Shown piece after piece: positions 8,454 through 17,629 of a stretch of 34,686 bases of DNA (positions within the stretch are counted from its first letter, which is position 1; each line of letters begins with the position of its first letter). Origin of the DNA: Opitutia bacterium (GTDB taxonomy: Bacteria > Verrucomicrobiota > Verrucomicrobiia > Opitutales > Opitutaceae); the NCBI GenBank assembly GCA_947461205.1, contig CANHJG010000044.1:1-34686 (forward strand), read 5' to 3'. The notes under the pieces are model-generated. The model did not search any database, was not told the origin of the DNA, and worked only from the letters and a program-made list of their open reading frames with translations. The position numbers and the translations under genes were made by a program.

Positions 8454-8468
8454 ACGGATTTTCCCGTC

Positions 8469-8885
8469 TCAGATATCAATCACGTCATCCGGTTTTTTCT
8501 TCACCGCCGGCGGCGGCGTGGCCGGGCGCGCGGCGCGCCGCGTAAAGCCGCTCAGCACGAGGTTCGTCACGCTCACCACCAACGCGCCCCAGACCGCCGG
8601 CCAGAACCCCGCCACGTGAAAGCCGTCCACCAGCCGGCCCACAAAGAGAAACAACAAGGCATTGATCACCACGACCCCCAACCCCAGTGTGAGCACAATG
8701 AACGGCAACGTGAACAACACCAGCAGCGGCTTCAGGATCGCGTTGAAGAAACTCAACAGCAGCACCACCACGATCAGGGTCGGCGTGCTGTCGCAGGTGA
8801 TGCCGTCGACGAGCTTGGTGGCGAGCGTCACGCCGAGGGCGAGTACGAGCCAGCGCACGAGCAACTGAAGAAACGGTGCATTCAT
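8469..8885 (-). CDS. Small four-helix membrane protein, phage holin family 4 / YvlD-like
   Basis: Hydrophobic protein of 138 residues with four apparent membrane segments (about 5-24, 34-52, 54-82 and 92-110) and a basic/acidic cytoplasmic tail ending KKKPDDVIDI. The core FFNAILKPLLVLFTLPFIVLTLGLGVVVINALL is typical of the PF04020 family, called phage holin 4_2 but widespread in chromosomes outside any phage. The function of such chromosomal copies is not settled; proposals include envelope-stress roles. Nothing nearby suggests lysis genes. ATG at 8885 was preferred over a GTG four codons upstream. It is divergent from the glycosyltransferase gene, 37 bases apart. Confidence 0.82.
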   Translation of the reverse strand: MNAPFLQLLVRWLVLALGVTLATKLVDGITCDSTPTLIVVVLLLSFFNAILKPLLVLFTLPFIVLTLGLGVVVINALLFLFVGRLVDGFHVAGFWPAVWGALVVSVTNLVLSGFTRRAARPATPPPAVKKKPDDVIDI

Positions 8886-8922
8886 CCCCGCCGACACTCA
8901 CGCCCCGCCCGCGCGCCGAGCA

Positions 8923-10017
8923 ATGAAAATCCTCGTCGTCCAGGACTTCCTCCGCAGCGGCGGCACCGAGCGCCAGTCCGTCCTTTTGGCCAACGCGTTC
9001 GCCGCGGCCGGACACCCGACCACGCTCCTCACCTTCCGCCCCGCCGGCCCGCTCGCTGCCACCGTCGCGCCGGCCGTCGCCCGCATCATCCTGCAACCCG
9101 TCGACACCGGCCTCGATTGGTTCGCGCCCGGACTCCCGGCCGCCGCCGCCGCGCTCCAGCCCGAGGTGATTCTTTGCATGGGCCGGATGGCGAACTGTTA
9201 TGCCGGCGGTCTCCAGCGCCGGCTCCCGGCCAGCGTGGTCCTTGCGACGATGCGGACGGGCAAGCCCCTGCCGTTCCTCTTTCGCCGCTCTCTCCGGCTC
9301 GCGACCCACATCGTCGCCAACAGCCAGGCCGCCCGCATCACCCTGATTGAGCAGCACGCGCTCCCGGGCGAAAAAATCTCCGTCATTCACAACTCGCTCG
9401 TGTTCCCGGCCGAGGCGTCGCTCACGCGCAACGCGGCCCTCCGCGCCGAGCACGGCGCCAAGCCCACGACGACCGTGCTCCTCAACGTCGCGATGTTTCG
9501 CCCCGAAAAAAACCAGCGCGAGCTCGTCGCAATCGCCGCCGGCCTGCCCGCCGGTCTCGACTGGCAACTCTGGCTCGCCGGCGACGGCCCCGCCCGCCCC
9601 GCCTGCGAAGCCCTCGTCCGTCGGCTCAACCTCGCCGCGCGCGTCCGCTTCCCCGGCTTCCAGCGCGATCCGTCTCCGCTCTACGCCGCCGCCGATCTCG
9701 CCGTGCACGCCTCGGGGAGCGAAGCGTTGTCGAACTTCCTGATCGAGGCCCAAGCCCACGGACTCCCCGCGGTGGCCTACGACGCGCAGGGCAACGGCGA
9801 GTGTTTCGTGCCCGAACGCACGGGCTGGACGGTCGCGCGCCACGATCGCGCCGCCTTTCGCTCCACCCTCGCCCGTCTCGTTGCCGAGCCCGCGAACGCG
9901 CGGGCCGTGCGCGCCGCCGAAGCCCGGGCCTACGCGCGCACGACCTTCGACCCGGCCCGCCAGGTCGCCGCCTATCTCGCGCTCTTCAGACGCCTCGCCG
10001 CCCGCCCGGTCCGATGA
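8923..10017 (+). CDS. GT4-family glycosyltransferase (GT-B fold)
   Basis: Cytoplasmic or membrane-peripheral glycosyltransferase of 364 residues. The N-terminal acceptor-side Rossmann half starts MKILVVQDFLRSGGTERQ, with the glycine-rich loop typical of GT4 enzymes. The C-terminal donor half contains LLNVAMFRPEKNQ (about 186-198), WLAGDGPAR (217-225), VRFPGFQRDP and the EX7E motif with Glu267 and Glu275 in SEALSNFLIEAQAHG. Such enzymes move a hexose from an NDP-sugar to a glycan or lipid. The exact sugar cannot be read from sequence. It is a single gene, divergent from the small membrane protein and convergent with the AsmA-like gene, so there is no surrounding polysaccharide cluster to define the product. 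The first ATG gives the expected N-terminus. Confidence 0.88.
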   Translation: MKILVVQDFLRSGGTERQSVLLANAFAAAGHPTTLLTFRPAGPLAATVAPAVARIILQPVDTGLDWFAPGLPAAAAALQPEVILCMGRMANCYAGGLQRRLPASVVLATMRTGKPLPFLFRRSLRLATHIVANSQAARITLIEQHALPGEKISVIHNSLVFPAEASLTRNAALRAEHGAKPTTTVLLNVAMFRPEKNQRELVAIAAGLPAGLDWQLWLAGDGPARPACEALVRRLNLAARVRFPGFQRDPSPLYAAADLAVHASGSEALSNFLIEAQAHGLPAVAYDAQGNGECFVPERTGWTVARHDRAAFRSTLARLVAEPANARAVRAAEARAYARTTFDPARQVAAYLALFRRLAARPVR

Positions 10018-10046
10018 TCAGCCAGCGGCGCACCGAGTCCACGGGG

Positions 10047-13000
10047 TCATTTGCCGCCACCGAGGAGCTTGTTGAACAACTCCGACGCCTTGTCCGTCAC
10101 GCCGCTTTTCTCGACGGCGAGCGTCGCGAGCCAACGGTTCACCTCGCTCGGGTCGGGCCGGGCGAGCGTGCCTGAGATTTTGAGCGGCACCGTGCAGGCC
10201 GCATAACCGAGATCGTCGGCCTGCAGTTCCCGCGCGCCGAGGTAGTGCAAAAGTTCGGCGGCGCGCCCGCGCGTGCGCAGCTGGAACTCTATCGCCAGCG
10301 AGTCCGCCAACAGCCCCGCGCCGGGACGATGCGTCGCCTGCCCGGCGCCGGACAGCCGCAGCTCCGGTGAAATCAGCGTGAAATCTTTCAGCACGGTGTT
10401 CCGCGCGACATCCCGGCTGAACACGACGTTCAGCTGGTCGTAGGGTATCGCCGCCAGGATCTTGGAAACCTCCGTCACTGCCTGCGCTTTGTTGGCGAGA
10501 TCGGCGGAGTCCTTTTTCCCCGTCACCGCACCGAGCAGATTGCCGATCGCCGCGGCGCCGGCGGCAAGCTTGCCCACCGGTTCGAGCTTCGCCGCATAGG
10601 TGACGGGCAGACCGCGAAACACTCCGCCCCGGCTGGTCAGCTGAAACTCCCCGTGGGCTGCCGTCGCGAAATCGGCCAGCGTCGCGGCGCGGCCGCTCAC
10701 CCGGCTCGCCACCGAAAATTTCCCCTCGACCGTCGCAGGCTGGCCGGGATTGAGCGCCCGCAACAGCGGCGCGGGGTCGAATTCGTTGACGCCCAGCTCG
10801 GCCACCAGAGCATAAGGAGTGACGGATTTTGCATCGAACGTCACTCCGCCGTTCACCGTCGCGTCGGCCCCGTCACCCAACCCGCCGCGAAAATCCACGA
10901 GTTTGGCCCCGCCCGCGTCGAGCCGGATGGAACCGGTGACGTCGGTCGCGTGGAACGAACCGGTATACACGACCTGTTGCAGGGCGATCTTGAGCTCGCC
11001 ACTGAGGCCGGACCACGGCGGCGCCGCCTCGGGGCCCGCCGGTTTTGACGTCGCCGCCGGCGGCCCGCCGGGCGGTGTCGCAACCAGGCCGGCGAGCGCC
11101 TGCGCGTCGTCGAGCACCAGCAGGGCACCCGCGACACGGGCCTCCACGGCCAGCCCCGTCTTCACCGGCGTGAGCGTGCCCGCCAGCGTGAGATCGGACG
11201 TCCGTCCGTCCCGCTCGAGGCGCAGCGGAAGACGGAGCGCAATCACGCCGTCGGCGGCGATATCTGCGCGCACCTCCGCGCTCACACTCGGCAACGTTTC
11301 TTGCGTGATCTCCGGGGGCACGGCGAGCTTCGTCACCGCGAGCGTCGCCTGCATTTCCTGCGTCAGGCCGAAACTCGCGACGAAATCGCCCGTGGCCTCG
11401 CCCGCCAAGAGCGGCACGGGGACGGTCGCAACGGGCTGGGTCAGCAAGGCCGGCAGGTGGGCGACAAATTTTCCGGCCACCTTGATCGGTTGGTTGGCCC
11501 CGCGGAGCCGGCCGGCTTTCGCCTCGAGCGTGAGGACGGTGACGGTCCCGTTGTTCGCCACGAGCGGGGCGAGTTCGGCCTGCCAACCCTGGGGCGTGTA
11601 ATCGGCCGAGGCCGTGAGTGAAAAATCCACGGCGCGCAGCAGCGGCTGGCCTGCCTGGGCCACGGCGACGTCCGCCACCCGCAGGGGCGCCTTGGGGCGG
11701 ATGGAAAAACCGCCGTTGCGAGCGATCGCGACAAAATCGCCCCGCACATCGCCACCGGTAAACGTGAAGTTTTTGACGAAGGGCTGCACCCACCCGACCG
11801 GCAGCCCCTGCACCGTGAGTCCGAGAAGGTCGCGCGCCGGGTCCGCCACCTTGAGTTCGCCGGATCTCGCGTTGAACACGAAAGGCTGCAGCGCCCGCAC
11901 CTCCGCGACGGGTCGGGCTCCGGCCAAGGCCGCGACGAGGCGCTCAAACCGCAGCGTATCGCCGCGCCGGGCCAGATCGAATTCCGCCGTGAGCCGCACC
12001 GCGCCCATCGCGGCGAATTCCGGTTGGACCACGCCGAGTCGGTCGGCGGCGGTATTGAGCTTGCCCGTGGCGCGGACTTCTCCCGTCACCGTTTCCATGT
12101 CGAGTTGCCCCTCGCCGGCGAGGGCGAAGACCGGCAGTGCCCGCCCCAACGCAAACGGCGTGAGATCGCCGTCGCGCACATCCAGTTTCCACGTGCCCGT
12201 GAGGTGCCGCGTCGCGGCCACCCAGTCGGCCTTGAGGCCCGCGAGCGATCGCGTGCCGTCCGACAGCGAGATCGCATAACCTTCCCCGGCGGGCGCCCGC
12301 GTCGCCGCGAGGTCGGTAGCGAGTTTCACCCCGTTGGGAAACTGCGGGCCGGTCGCCGCCGCCTCGGCCTGCGTGACCAGCCGAGAGAACGTCCGCGGCG
12401 TATCCATCGTCGCGAACAGGCGACCCGAAACGGACAGCGAACGCACCGCCACATCGGCCCCGGTCAGCGCGACGTTCACGGTGAAAGTGAATGCGCCCTC
12501 GCGCCCGGCGCCGAGGCCGCCGCCCTTGAGCACGACCTGCGCGCGGCCGGAGTCGAGGCCGGGAGATGCCGGCAAGATGACGTCTCCTTCCAGTTCGACG
12601 CCGTCGAGCGTGAGATCGAAGGGCAGCGCCGCTTGGGCAAACACGCCCTGGAAAACCTGCACCGCGGCGGCGGGCACCGCGGCCGGCGTCAGCGCGACCG
12701 ACCCGGCCGGCCCCGCCCCGGGAAAGCGATAACCGGTCAGATCAAGCCGCCAGCCCGTGGCCACTAGGCGGCGCAGGTTGGTTTTCCTTTTCAGCCCAGC
12801 GTCGATGACGGAAAGCTCGGCGGCGAAAGACGGCAGCGTCATCACCGCGCCATTTTGCTCCAGCTGGAGATCGTGCAGCGCGACGGTCTGAAAACCGGCT
12901 ACAACGCGACCGACCTTGACCTGCAGGTTCGGCTGGCCGGCGAAGGCGCGCCGGGCGACCCACGTCTGCACTCCCGCATTGAACGCGAGTCCCACCACCA

Positions 13001-13061
13001 CCAGCGACGCGACCACGCCGAAACCCGCGGTGAGAAGGAGAAGCCGGACGGGTTTCTTCAT
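10047..13061 (-). CDS. AsmA-family large periplasmic protein with N-terminal membrane anchor
   Basis: Protein of 1004 residues with one N-terminal membrane helix (about 6-28, MKKPVRLLLLTAGFGVVASLVVVGLAFNAG is the start region) and a long, repetitive beta-rich periplasmic part. The segment after about 745 (GEFQLTSRGGVFRGL and FTLISPELRLSGAGQ style strands) resembles the AsmA/TamB-like C-terminal module, where bridge-like proteins are thought to move phospholipids between membranes. Much of the centre is low in recognisable motifs. It lies 79 bases after the TolC-like gene on the same strand, so it may be the fifth gene of the efflux operon. A GC-rich 7-bp hairpin (13113-13129) without a T-tract is in that gap. 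Family call is moderate; role is inferred. Confidence 0.72.
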   Translation of the reverse strand: MKKPVRLLLLTAGFGVVASLVVVGLAFNAGVQTWVARRAFAGQPNLQVKVGRVVAGFQTVALHDLQLEQNGAVMTLPSFAAELSVIDAGLKRKTNLRRLVATGWRLDLTGYRFPGAGPAGSVALTPAAVPAAAVQVFQGVFAQAALPFDLTLDGVELEGDVILPASPGLDSGRAQVVLKGGGLGAGREGAFTFTVNVALTGADVAVRSLSVSGRLFATMDTPRTFSRLVTQAEAAATGPQFPNGVKLATDLAATRAPAGEGYAISLSDGTRSLAGLKADWVAATRHLTGTWKLDVRDGDLTPFALGRALPVFALAGEGQLDMETVTGEVRATGKLNTAADRLGVVQPEFAAMGAVRLTAEFDLARRGDTLRFERLVAALAGARPVAEVRALQPFVFNARSGELKVADPARDLLGLTVQGLPVGWVQPFVKNFTFTGGDVRGDFVAIARNGGFSIRPKAPLRVADVAVAQAGQPLLRAVDFSLTASADYTPQGWQAELAPLVANNGTVTVLTLEAKAGRLRGANQPIKVAGKFVAHLPALLTQPVATVPVPLLAGEATGDFVASFGLTQEMQATLAVTKLAVPPEITQETLPSVSAEVRADIAADGVIALRLPLRLERDGRTSDLTLAGTLTPVKTGLAVEARVAGALLVLDDAQALAGLVATPPGGPPAATSKPAGPEAAPPWSGLSGELKIALQQVVYTGSFHATDVTGSIRLDAGGAKLVDFRGGLGDGADATVNGGVTFDAKSVTPYALVAELGVNEFDPAPLLRALNPGQPATVEGKFSVASRVSGRAATLADFATAAHGEFQLTSRGGVFRGLPVTYAAKLEPVGKLAAGAAAIGNLLGAVTGKKDSADLANKAQAVTEVSKILAAIPYDQLNVVFSRDVARNTVLKDFTLISPELRLSGAGQATHRPGAGLLADSLAIEFQLRTRGRAAELLHYLGARELQADDLGYAACTVPLKISGTLARPDPSEVNRWLATLAVEKSGVTDKASELFNKLLGGGK

Positions 13062-13140
13062 GGACGGGAGACAAGGACCCCGGGCCGGCCGCGAAGTTGC
13101 ATCGCGCGGTCACCGGCCGTCGCGGCCGGGAGGAGTCCGC

Positions 13141-14490
13141 TCAGTTGCTCACAAATTCATCCGCCTGGCCCATCGCCTTGCGTAGGCTGGCGACGGCGAC
13201 GTTATAGGCGTAATAGGCCTGGAGCTGGTTGGTACGCGCGGTCGTGAGATCGACCTGCGCGGAAAGCACGTCGAGCTGCGTGCCCGTGCCGGCGTTGTAG
13301 CGCGCGTTGGCGAGGCGGACGGACTCTTCAGCCTGTCCCGTGACGAGCTTCGAGGCGTCGGCGAGCTCGGTGGCCTGCTGCCACAGCGAGAACGCCCGGC
13401 GGACCTCGACCTCGGCGGCTAGCTGCGCCTCGGTGAGAGTGAGCTTCGTCTGCTCGAGCACGGAGCGCGCCTGCGAGACGCGCCCGGCGGTGGCCCGGCC
13501 GTCGAAAATCGCCCACTGCGATTGCACGCCGACCAACCAACCGTCGCTGGAGTCGCTGAACGAGTTGGTGCCGCCCTTGCGGAGCTGCCAGCCCCCGAAG
13601 GCGGAGACCGTCGGCTTCGCCCCGGACTTCGCGGCCGTCACGGATTCTTCACGGGCCGAGGTGAGCTTGGCGAGGCGCTGGAGTTCGGGGCGGTTGACTT
13701 GGGCGGCGGTGAAAGCGGACTGGAGCTCAAAGCTCACCGGCGCGTAATCCAGAGTGCCGATAAAGTCGGGAATCTTCCGCAGCGACTCCTGCTTGTTCGT
13801 TGTAAAGCCGAGAGACTGGCGGAGCGTTTCGATGGCCAGGCGGTAGTCGTTGCGCGCCGTGATCAGCGGCACCTTGGCGTTGGCGACGGCGACTTCGCCG
13901 CGGAGTTTTTCGAAACTAGAAACCGTGCCCGCATTGAAGCGGTCGGTCACGTTCTTCAACTGCTGCTGGAGGAGGTCGAGATTCTTCTCCTGCACGGTGA
14001 TTTTCTCGCGCGACAGCAGGACGCCGTAAAACGCCGTGCGCACGCCAAGCAGCGCGTCGTTGATCGCGGCCTTCAAATCGAGCAGCGCGGCGTCGCGGAC
14101 CAGCGTGGAACTCTTCACCGCAGACCGGACCCCGCCGCCAGCGTAAAGCACCTGCGAAGCCGTCAGGCTGATCGCCCACGTGCGATCGCTCGCCGGGAAA
14201 CTCTGCGCAAGTTCTTTGTCGTTGAGCTGGTAGGCGGCGTTGGCCGACACCGTGGGAATCTCGCGGGCGCTGACTTCAACGACGACGCCGTCCTGCTGTT
14301 TGATGCGCTCGCGCGCCTGCCGGATCGCGAAGTTGTGATCGAGCGCGAACCGGATCGACGTGGGCAGGTCGAGCTGGTCGGGCACCGGTTGCTGCGGCGC
14401 TGGCTCGGCTGCCTGCAACGACGCGACGCCGAGGGCGAGCGCGGCCAGGGGAGCAGTGACCGGCGAGAAGTGGTAGCGGGCGGGTTTCAT
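13141..14490 (-). CDS. TolC-family outer membrane efflux protein
   Basis: Outer-membrane channel component of 449 residues for the adjacent RND pump. It has a probable signal peptide (1-27, ending SLQA before AEPAP). Two related halves follow with long heptad-rich helices, as expected for the OEP repeat; examples are AINDALLGVRTAFYGVLLSREKI and the second-half equivalent LAAEVEVRRAFSLWQQATELAD. ANARYNAGTGTQLDVLSAQ is a family signature near the C-terminus. MKPARYHF was chosen as start because it leads directly into the signal peptide; the upstream extension overlaps the pump gene. It begins 10 bases after the RND pump stop, so the two are translationally close and surely cotranscribed. Confidence 0.92.
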   Translation of the reverse strand: MKPARYHFSPVTAPLAALALGVASLQAAEPAPQQPVPDQLDLPTSIRFALDHNFAIRQARERIKQQDGVVVEVSAREIPTVSANAAYQLNDKELAQSFPASDRTWAISLTASQVLYAGGGVRSAVKSSTLVRDAALLDLKAAINDALLGVRTAFYGVLLSREKITVQEKNLDLLQQQLKNVTDRFNAGTVSSFEKLRGEVAVANAKVPLITARNDYRLAIETLRQSLGFTTNKQESLRKIPDFIGTLDYAPVSFELQSAFTAAQVNRPELQRLAKLTSAREESVTAAKSGAKPTVSAFGGWQLRKGGTNSFSDSSDGWLVGVQSQWAIFDGRATAGRVSQARSVLEQTKLTLTEAQLAAEVEVRRAFSLWQQATELADASKLVTGQAEESVRLANARYNAGTGTQLDVLSAQVDLTTARTNQLQAYYAYNVAVASLRKAMGQADEFVSN

Positions 14491-14500
14491 GAGCGGGAGA

Positions 14501-17500
14501 TTATTTGGCGGGCGATGGTGCGGTAGCAAGGACCGGCGCGGCGGGTTGGGCCGCGCGGACGGCGGCGTGATCCCGGGCGATGAGCATGTAGAACGCAGGC
14601 ACGACGTAGAGCGTGAAAACCGTGCCGACCGCCATGCCGACGACCAGGACCCAGCCGATGCTGTTCCGGGCGGCGGCGCCGGGCCCGGTCACGAAGATCA
14701 GCATGAGGTGACCGAAGACGGTCGCGGCGGACGTCATCAGCACCGGCCGCAGGCGCGTCGCGGCGGCGCGGCGGATCGCGTCGCGCTTGGCCACGCCCTG
14801 CTCTTGGAGCGTGTTGGCGAATTCGACGATCAAAATACCGTTTTTCGCGATCAGGCCGACGAGCGTGATGAGACCGATCTGGGAATAAATATTGAGTGAC
14901 GTTTTCCAGAGGAAGATCGGCACGAGCGCGCCGACGATGGCGAGGGGCACGGAGCCGAGCAGAATGATAAACGGGTCGCGGAAGCTGTTAAACTGGGCCG
15001 CGAGCACGAGGAAGATGAGCAGCACGGCCAGCGCCGCAGCTTTCCAGAGCGCACCGCCCTCGGTGCGCAGCTGGCGCGACTGACCGCCGTAATCGATCGA
15101 GTAGCCGGGCGGGAGAATCTCGGCCGCCTTCGCCTCGAGTTTCTTCAGCGCGATATCGATGCTCGGGCCGACGCCGGTGATCTTCACCGAATTGAGCTGC
15201 TGAAAGCGGTTGAGCGAGCGCGGCTGCACCGTGTGTTTCAGCGTGGCAATGGTGGAGAGAGGGATGAGCTGGCCAGCCGGGCCGCGAACGTTGTAGTCGA
15301 GCAGTTGCTCGGCGTTGAGACGCTGGCCGCGCTCGACCTGCGGGATCACGCGGTAGCTGCGCCCGTCGTTGACGAAGCGGTTAACGTAGCCGCCGCCAAG
15401 CATCGACCCGAGGTCACGGGCGACCTCGCTGAGGTTCAGGCCCATCGAGGCGACCTTGTCCTTGTCGATCTCGATCTCGACCTGGGGGAGGTCGAACTTG
15501 AGGTCGGCATCGGCAAAGAAGAAGGTCGGCTTCGCGTTCGGCTCGTTGGCCTCGGTGTTGGCGTAGAGCACGAGTTGCTGGGCGTAGTCCATCATCTCGC
15601 TGTGGCCGGCGGTGGACCGGATCACCAGCTCGATGGGAAACTGGCCGCCGGAGGGCAACGGTTCGGGCGTCGTGACGATCACGTTGAGCCCGGCTACCTG
15701 CGCGGCAGGCCCCTGCAGGCTCTCTTGGATCTTGATCGAGGAACGTTTGCGCTCCGACCACGGCTTCAGGATGGCGCCGGAAAAACCGAAGTTCGCACTC
15801 GTGATCTGAAACGAGTTTTCATACTCAGGAATGCTCGTGAACATTTTCTGGACCTGATCGGCGAAGAGCACGTTTTGGTCGATGGTCGACGTCGGTGACG
15901 TCTGGAGAATGCTGAACACCACCCCCTGATCTTCCTTGGGCGCGAGTTCGCTCTGGGCGAACATGAAAAACGGCACGAGCAGGAAGGTGAGCAGCACGGC
16001 GCCGGTGATGGTGACGGGGACCCAGCCGAGGCTGGCGCCGATCATCCGCTCGTAACGGTTGCGGATGCGGTCGAAGAGCCGGTTGATCGTACCGCTGAGC
16101 CCCGCCTCTTCGTGATCGTGGTCCTTCAGCAGATAGGCGCTCATCATGGGCGAGAGCGTCAGCGCGACAAAACCCGAAACGGCGACGGCGCCGGCGAGCG
16201 TCATCGCAAACTCACGGAAGAGCGCGCCGGTCAAACCGCCCTGGAAGGCAATCGGGGCGTAGACGGCCGCGAGCGTGATCGTCATCGAAATCACGGGGCC
16301 GACGAGTTCGCGGGCGCCGCGGATCGCCGCCTCAACCGGCGTCTGGCCGTCGCGGATATGGCGCTCGATGTTCTCCACGACGACGATCGCGTCGTCGACC
16401 ACGATACCGACCGCGAGCACGATCGCGAGGAGCGTGAGCAGATTGATGGTGAACCCGAACGCCAGCATGAGCGCGAGCGCGCCAACGAGGGAGAGCGGCA
16501 TCGCAATGATCGGGATCAGGACCGAGCGCATCGAACCCATGAAGAGGAAGATTACGAGCATGACGATGAGCAGCGTCTCCGTCAGCGTGCGCAAAATCTC
16601 CTTCAGCGCGTCGTCGATGTATTTGGTGCCGTCGTAGGCAATCTTTACCTTCAGGCCGGCGGGCAGCGCGCGTTCGATTTCCGGCATCGTCTCGCGCACG
16701 CGTTTGATCACCTCGATCGTGCTCTCGGTGGGGAGCACCCAAATGCCCATGAAGGTCGCGGTCTGGCCGCCGAACTTGACCTCGCTGTTGTAGTCCTCGG
16801 CCCCCAGCACGACGTCCGCCACGTCGGAGAGGCGGATGATCGTGCCGTTGCGCTGGGCCACGACGAGCTTCTTGAACTCATCCACGTTTTTGAGATCCGT
16901 GTTCGCGACGAGACTGACGCTGAGCATGGAGCCCTTGGTCGAGCCGACGGCGGCGAGCGCGTTGTTTGCCTGGAGCGCGGCGCGCACGTCGGAGGGGCTG
17001 AGATTGCGGGCGGCGAGTTCTTCGGGCTTGAGCCAGACGCGCATGGCAAACACCCGGCCGCCGAGCACGTCGGCGCGCTGCACGCCCTTCACCGAGGAGA
17101 GCCGCGGCTGTACCATGCGGTTCAGGTAGTCGGTGATCTGGTTCTGATCGAGCGAGTCCGAGTAGAAACTGATATACGACGAGGCAAACTGGCTGTCGGC
17201 CGTCTCCACGTTGATCGTGGGCGTCTCGGCCGAGGGCGGAAGCTCGTTGCGCACCTGGTCGATCTTCGAACTGATCTGCGCCAGCGCGGCGTTCGTGTCG
17301 TAATTGAGCCGCAGAAACACCTTGATCGTGCTGACACTCGCACTGCTGGAGGACTCAATGTAGTCGATGCCATCGGCGCTGGAGATCACGCGCTCGAGCT
17401 GGGTCGTGATGTAGCCGCGCACCGTGTCGGCGCTCGCCCCGTAGTAAATCGTCGTGACGTTGACGACGGCACTATCGCTGCGGGGGTACTGGCGGGTGTT

Positions 17501-17605
17501 GAGCTTGGTGTAGGCGACGACGCCCACGACCAAGATGACGATGTTGACCACCAGCGCGATGACGGGCTTGCGGATAAACAGATCGGTGAAGCTTTTGGAG
17601 AGCAT
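14501..17605 (-). CDS. RND-type multidrug efflux pump, inner membrane transporter (HAE1/AcrB-like)
   Basis: Proton-driven exporter of 1034 residues, full length for AcrB/MexB relatives. Visible: an N-terminal helix (about 13-32); the large periplasmic porter loop; a helix cluster from about 340; the TM4 motif GIVVDDAIVVVENIERH with the proton-relay Asp404 and Asp405; a second porter loop; and the second helix cluster ending with VFTLYVVPAFYMLI. The two-halved layout and the DD pair exclude heavy-metal CusA-type pumps, which carry other signatures, and SecDF. The substrate cannot be read. It sits between the adaptor gene (24 bases upstream) and the TolC-like gene (10 bases downstream), forming a complete tripartite system under the MarR regulator. 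Confidence 0.95.
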   Translation of the reverse strand: MLSKSFTDLFIRKPVIALVVNIVILVVGVVAYTKLNTRQYPRSDSAVVNVTTIYYGASADTVRGYITTQLERVISSADGIDYIESSSSASVSTIKVFLRLNYDTNAALAQISSKIDQVRNELPPSAETPTINVETADSQFASSYISFYSDSLDQNQITDYLNRMVQPRLSSVKGVQRADVLGGRVFAMRVWLKPEELAARNLSPSDVRAALQANNALAAVGSTKGSMLSVSLVANTDLKNVDEFKKLVVAQRNGTIIRLSDVADVVLGAEDYNSEVKFGGQTATFMGIWVLPTESTIEVIKRVRETMPEIERALPAGLKVKIAYDGTKYIDDALKEILRTLTETLLIVMLVIFLFMGSMRSVLIPIIAMPLSLVGALALMLAFGFTINLLTLLAIVLAVGIVVDDAIVVVENIERHIRDGQTPVEAAIRGARELVGPVISMTITLAAVYAPIAFQGGLTGALFREFAMTLAGAVAVSGFVALTLSPMMSAYLLKDHDHEEAGLSGTINRLFDRIRNRYERMIGASLGWVPVTITGAVLLTFLLVPFFMFAQSELAPKEDQGVVFSILQTSPTSTIDQNVLFADQVQKMFTSIPEYENSFQITSANFGFSGAILKPWSERKRSSIKIQESLQGPAAQVAGLNVIVTTPEPLPSGGQFPIELVIRSTAGHSEMMDYAQQLVLYANTEANEPNAKPTFFFADADLKFDLPQVEIEIDKDKVASMGLNLSEVARDLGSMLGGGYVNRFVNDGRSYRVIPQVERGQRLNAEQLLDYNVRGPAGQLIPLSTIATLKHTVQPRSLNRFQQLNSVKITGVGPSIDIALKKLEAKAAEILPPGYSIDYGGQSRQLRTEGGALWKAAALAVLLIFLVLAAQFNSFRDPFIILLGSVPLAIVGALVPIFLWKTSLNIYSQIGLITLVGLIAKNGILIVEFANTLQEQGVAKRDAIRRAAATRLRPVLMTSAATVFGHLMLIFVTGPGAAARNSIGWVLVVGMAVGTVFTLYVVPAFYMLIARDHAAVRAAQPAAPVLATAPSPAK

Positions 17606-17629
17606 GGCGGTGGCTCGGGGAGGATCAGC

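Noticed and set aside
8469-8885. Phage lysis cassette, because the protein belongs to a family named holin
   Set aside because: No endolysin, spanin or other phage gene is nearby; this family is mostly chromosomal.
13113-13129. 7-bp GC hairpin between the TolC-like and AsmA-like genes as a terminator
   Set aside because: No T-tract follows on the minus strand; the loop is only 3 bases and the region is generally GC-rich.
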